NCBI RefSeq assembly: GCF_001629735.1
Contig: NZ_CP015224.1
Coordinates: forward strand, 806,001-870,000
Source of the DNA: Lysinibacillus sphaericus
GTDB lineage: Bacteria > Bacillota > Bacilli > Bacillales_A > Planococcaceae
DNA: 64,000 nucleotides
Direction: 5' to 3'
Program-made: the position numbers and the translations under genes
The notes under the pieces: generated by a model
Seen by the model: the letters and a program-made list of their open reading frames with translations, nothing else
Databases searched by the model: none
What the model was told of the DNA's origin: nothing
Shown: in pieces, positions 63,586-64,000 of the stretch
How positions within the stretch are numbered: position 1 is the stretch's first letter
Layout: each line of letters starts with the position of its first letter

Positions 63586-64000
63586 ATGGGAAAAGTATTC
63601 AAATCAGTAGATGAAATTCAGTTTGATGGTGTCCGTTTTATCGATGCTCGTTTTGATTTACAAGACAAAGAAGCTGGAAAAAAAGCATTTGAAGAAGGTC
63701 ATGCAACAGGAGCAATCCATATGGATTTAGAGCAGCAGCTATCTGATATGGACAGTCAAGACGGTCGTCACCCAATGCCGAACAAAGAAAAATTGACATC
63801 TGTATTTCAAGAATTAGGCTTACGTTATGAAGATCAAATCGTTATCTATGATCAAGGAGCAGCACCTTTCGCTCCACGTGCTTGGTGGATGCTTAAGTAT
63901 GCTGGTTTCCCAAATGTTGTCATTGTTAACGGGGGAGCATCGGCATTGGAAACGAAAGTGCCATTTACAAAAGACGTCGTAAAATACCCACCAACAATCA
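63586..64000 (+). CDS. Rhodanese-type sulfurtransferase (3' end beyond window)
   Basis: The first 138 codons are present; the frame is open at the window edge. The sequence shows the first rhodanese domain of a two-domain sulfurtransferase: FIDARFDLQD near the N terminus, GAIHMDLEQQLSD, the HPMPNKEKL loop, VIYDQGAAPFAPRAWWML and VVIVNGG. In such proteins the first domain is inactive and the catalytic Cys is in the second, which is not visible here. ATG follows GAGGTGATTCCT, and it may be co-transcribed with dynA. Confidence 0.88.
   Translation, partial: MGKVFKSVDEIQFDGVRFIDARFDLQDKEAGKKAFEEGHATGAIHMDLEQQLSDMDSQDGRHPMPNKEKLTSVFQELGLRYEDQIVIYDQGAAPFAPRAWWMLKYAGFPNVVIVNGGASALETKVPFTKDVVKYPPTI

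Overview
The window looks like a chromosomal segment of a low-GC Gram-positive bacterium of the order Bacillales, most likely Lysinibacillus or a close relative. The evidence is the Bacillus-type gene order yprB, gpsB, rnpB, ypsC, ypvA, a B-type RNase P RNA, strong AGGAGG ribosome binding sites, an S-layer-homology surface protein, a fused two-dynamin DynA protein and a DUF4183 protein. The genus is an inference. I saw no tRNA, rRNA, CRISPR array, prophage or intact insertion sequence.

Layout. 1-4563: the 3' part of a large S-layer-anchored surface protein with four near-identical 111-residue repeats. 4850-12328: housekeeping genes (YprB nuclease, GpsB, RNase P RNA, RNA methyltransferase, DinG-like helicase) interrupted by a PAS-GGDEF-EAL gene. 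12592-26289: an ethanolamine-utilisation microcompartment locus, in order the sensor kinase/ANTAR regulator pair eutW-eutV, eutH, S, P, A, B, C, L, E, M, two pduL paralogues, eutN, a second BMC-domain shell gene and a malate dehydrogenase gene. 26290-29508: decayed DNA, an AraC-type regulator and an M32 carboxypeptidase. 29556-32630 (minus strand): a ba3-type cytochrome oxidase with a 40-residue subunit IIa, then CheX. 32812-32901: a 29-residue membrane peptide behind a Fur-like box.

33144-45149 appears to be one catabolic operon: a five-gene oligopeptide ABC importer, an IclR regulator, an M14 metallopeptidase, pyroglutamyl-peptidase and the 5-oxoprolinase subunits PxpB, PxpC and PxpA. Together these could import peptides, release N-terminal pyroglutamate and convert it to glutamate. 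45237-47431 (minus strand) holds a BcrC-like phosphatase, an LCP wall-polymer ligase and an XRE-DUF1232 regulator. 47775-49049 is a GltP-type symporter, followed by an eroded pseudogene.

49670-58840 is an accessory block: an ABC exporter-like pair, a small anchored acidic protein, an OmpR-type two-component system, a chemoreceptor, an EAL protein lacking two catalytic residues, and a secreted protein of five 48-residue repeats. Four promoters in this block share arrays of a 7-bp element repeated every 11 bp (unit close to TTCATAT or TACAGAT), ending next to the -10 box. This suggests a local regulon of the two-component system and is the observation I find most novel. The window ends with a DUF4183 protein, DynA and a truncated sulfurtransferase gene.
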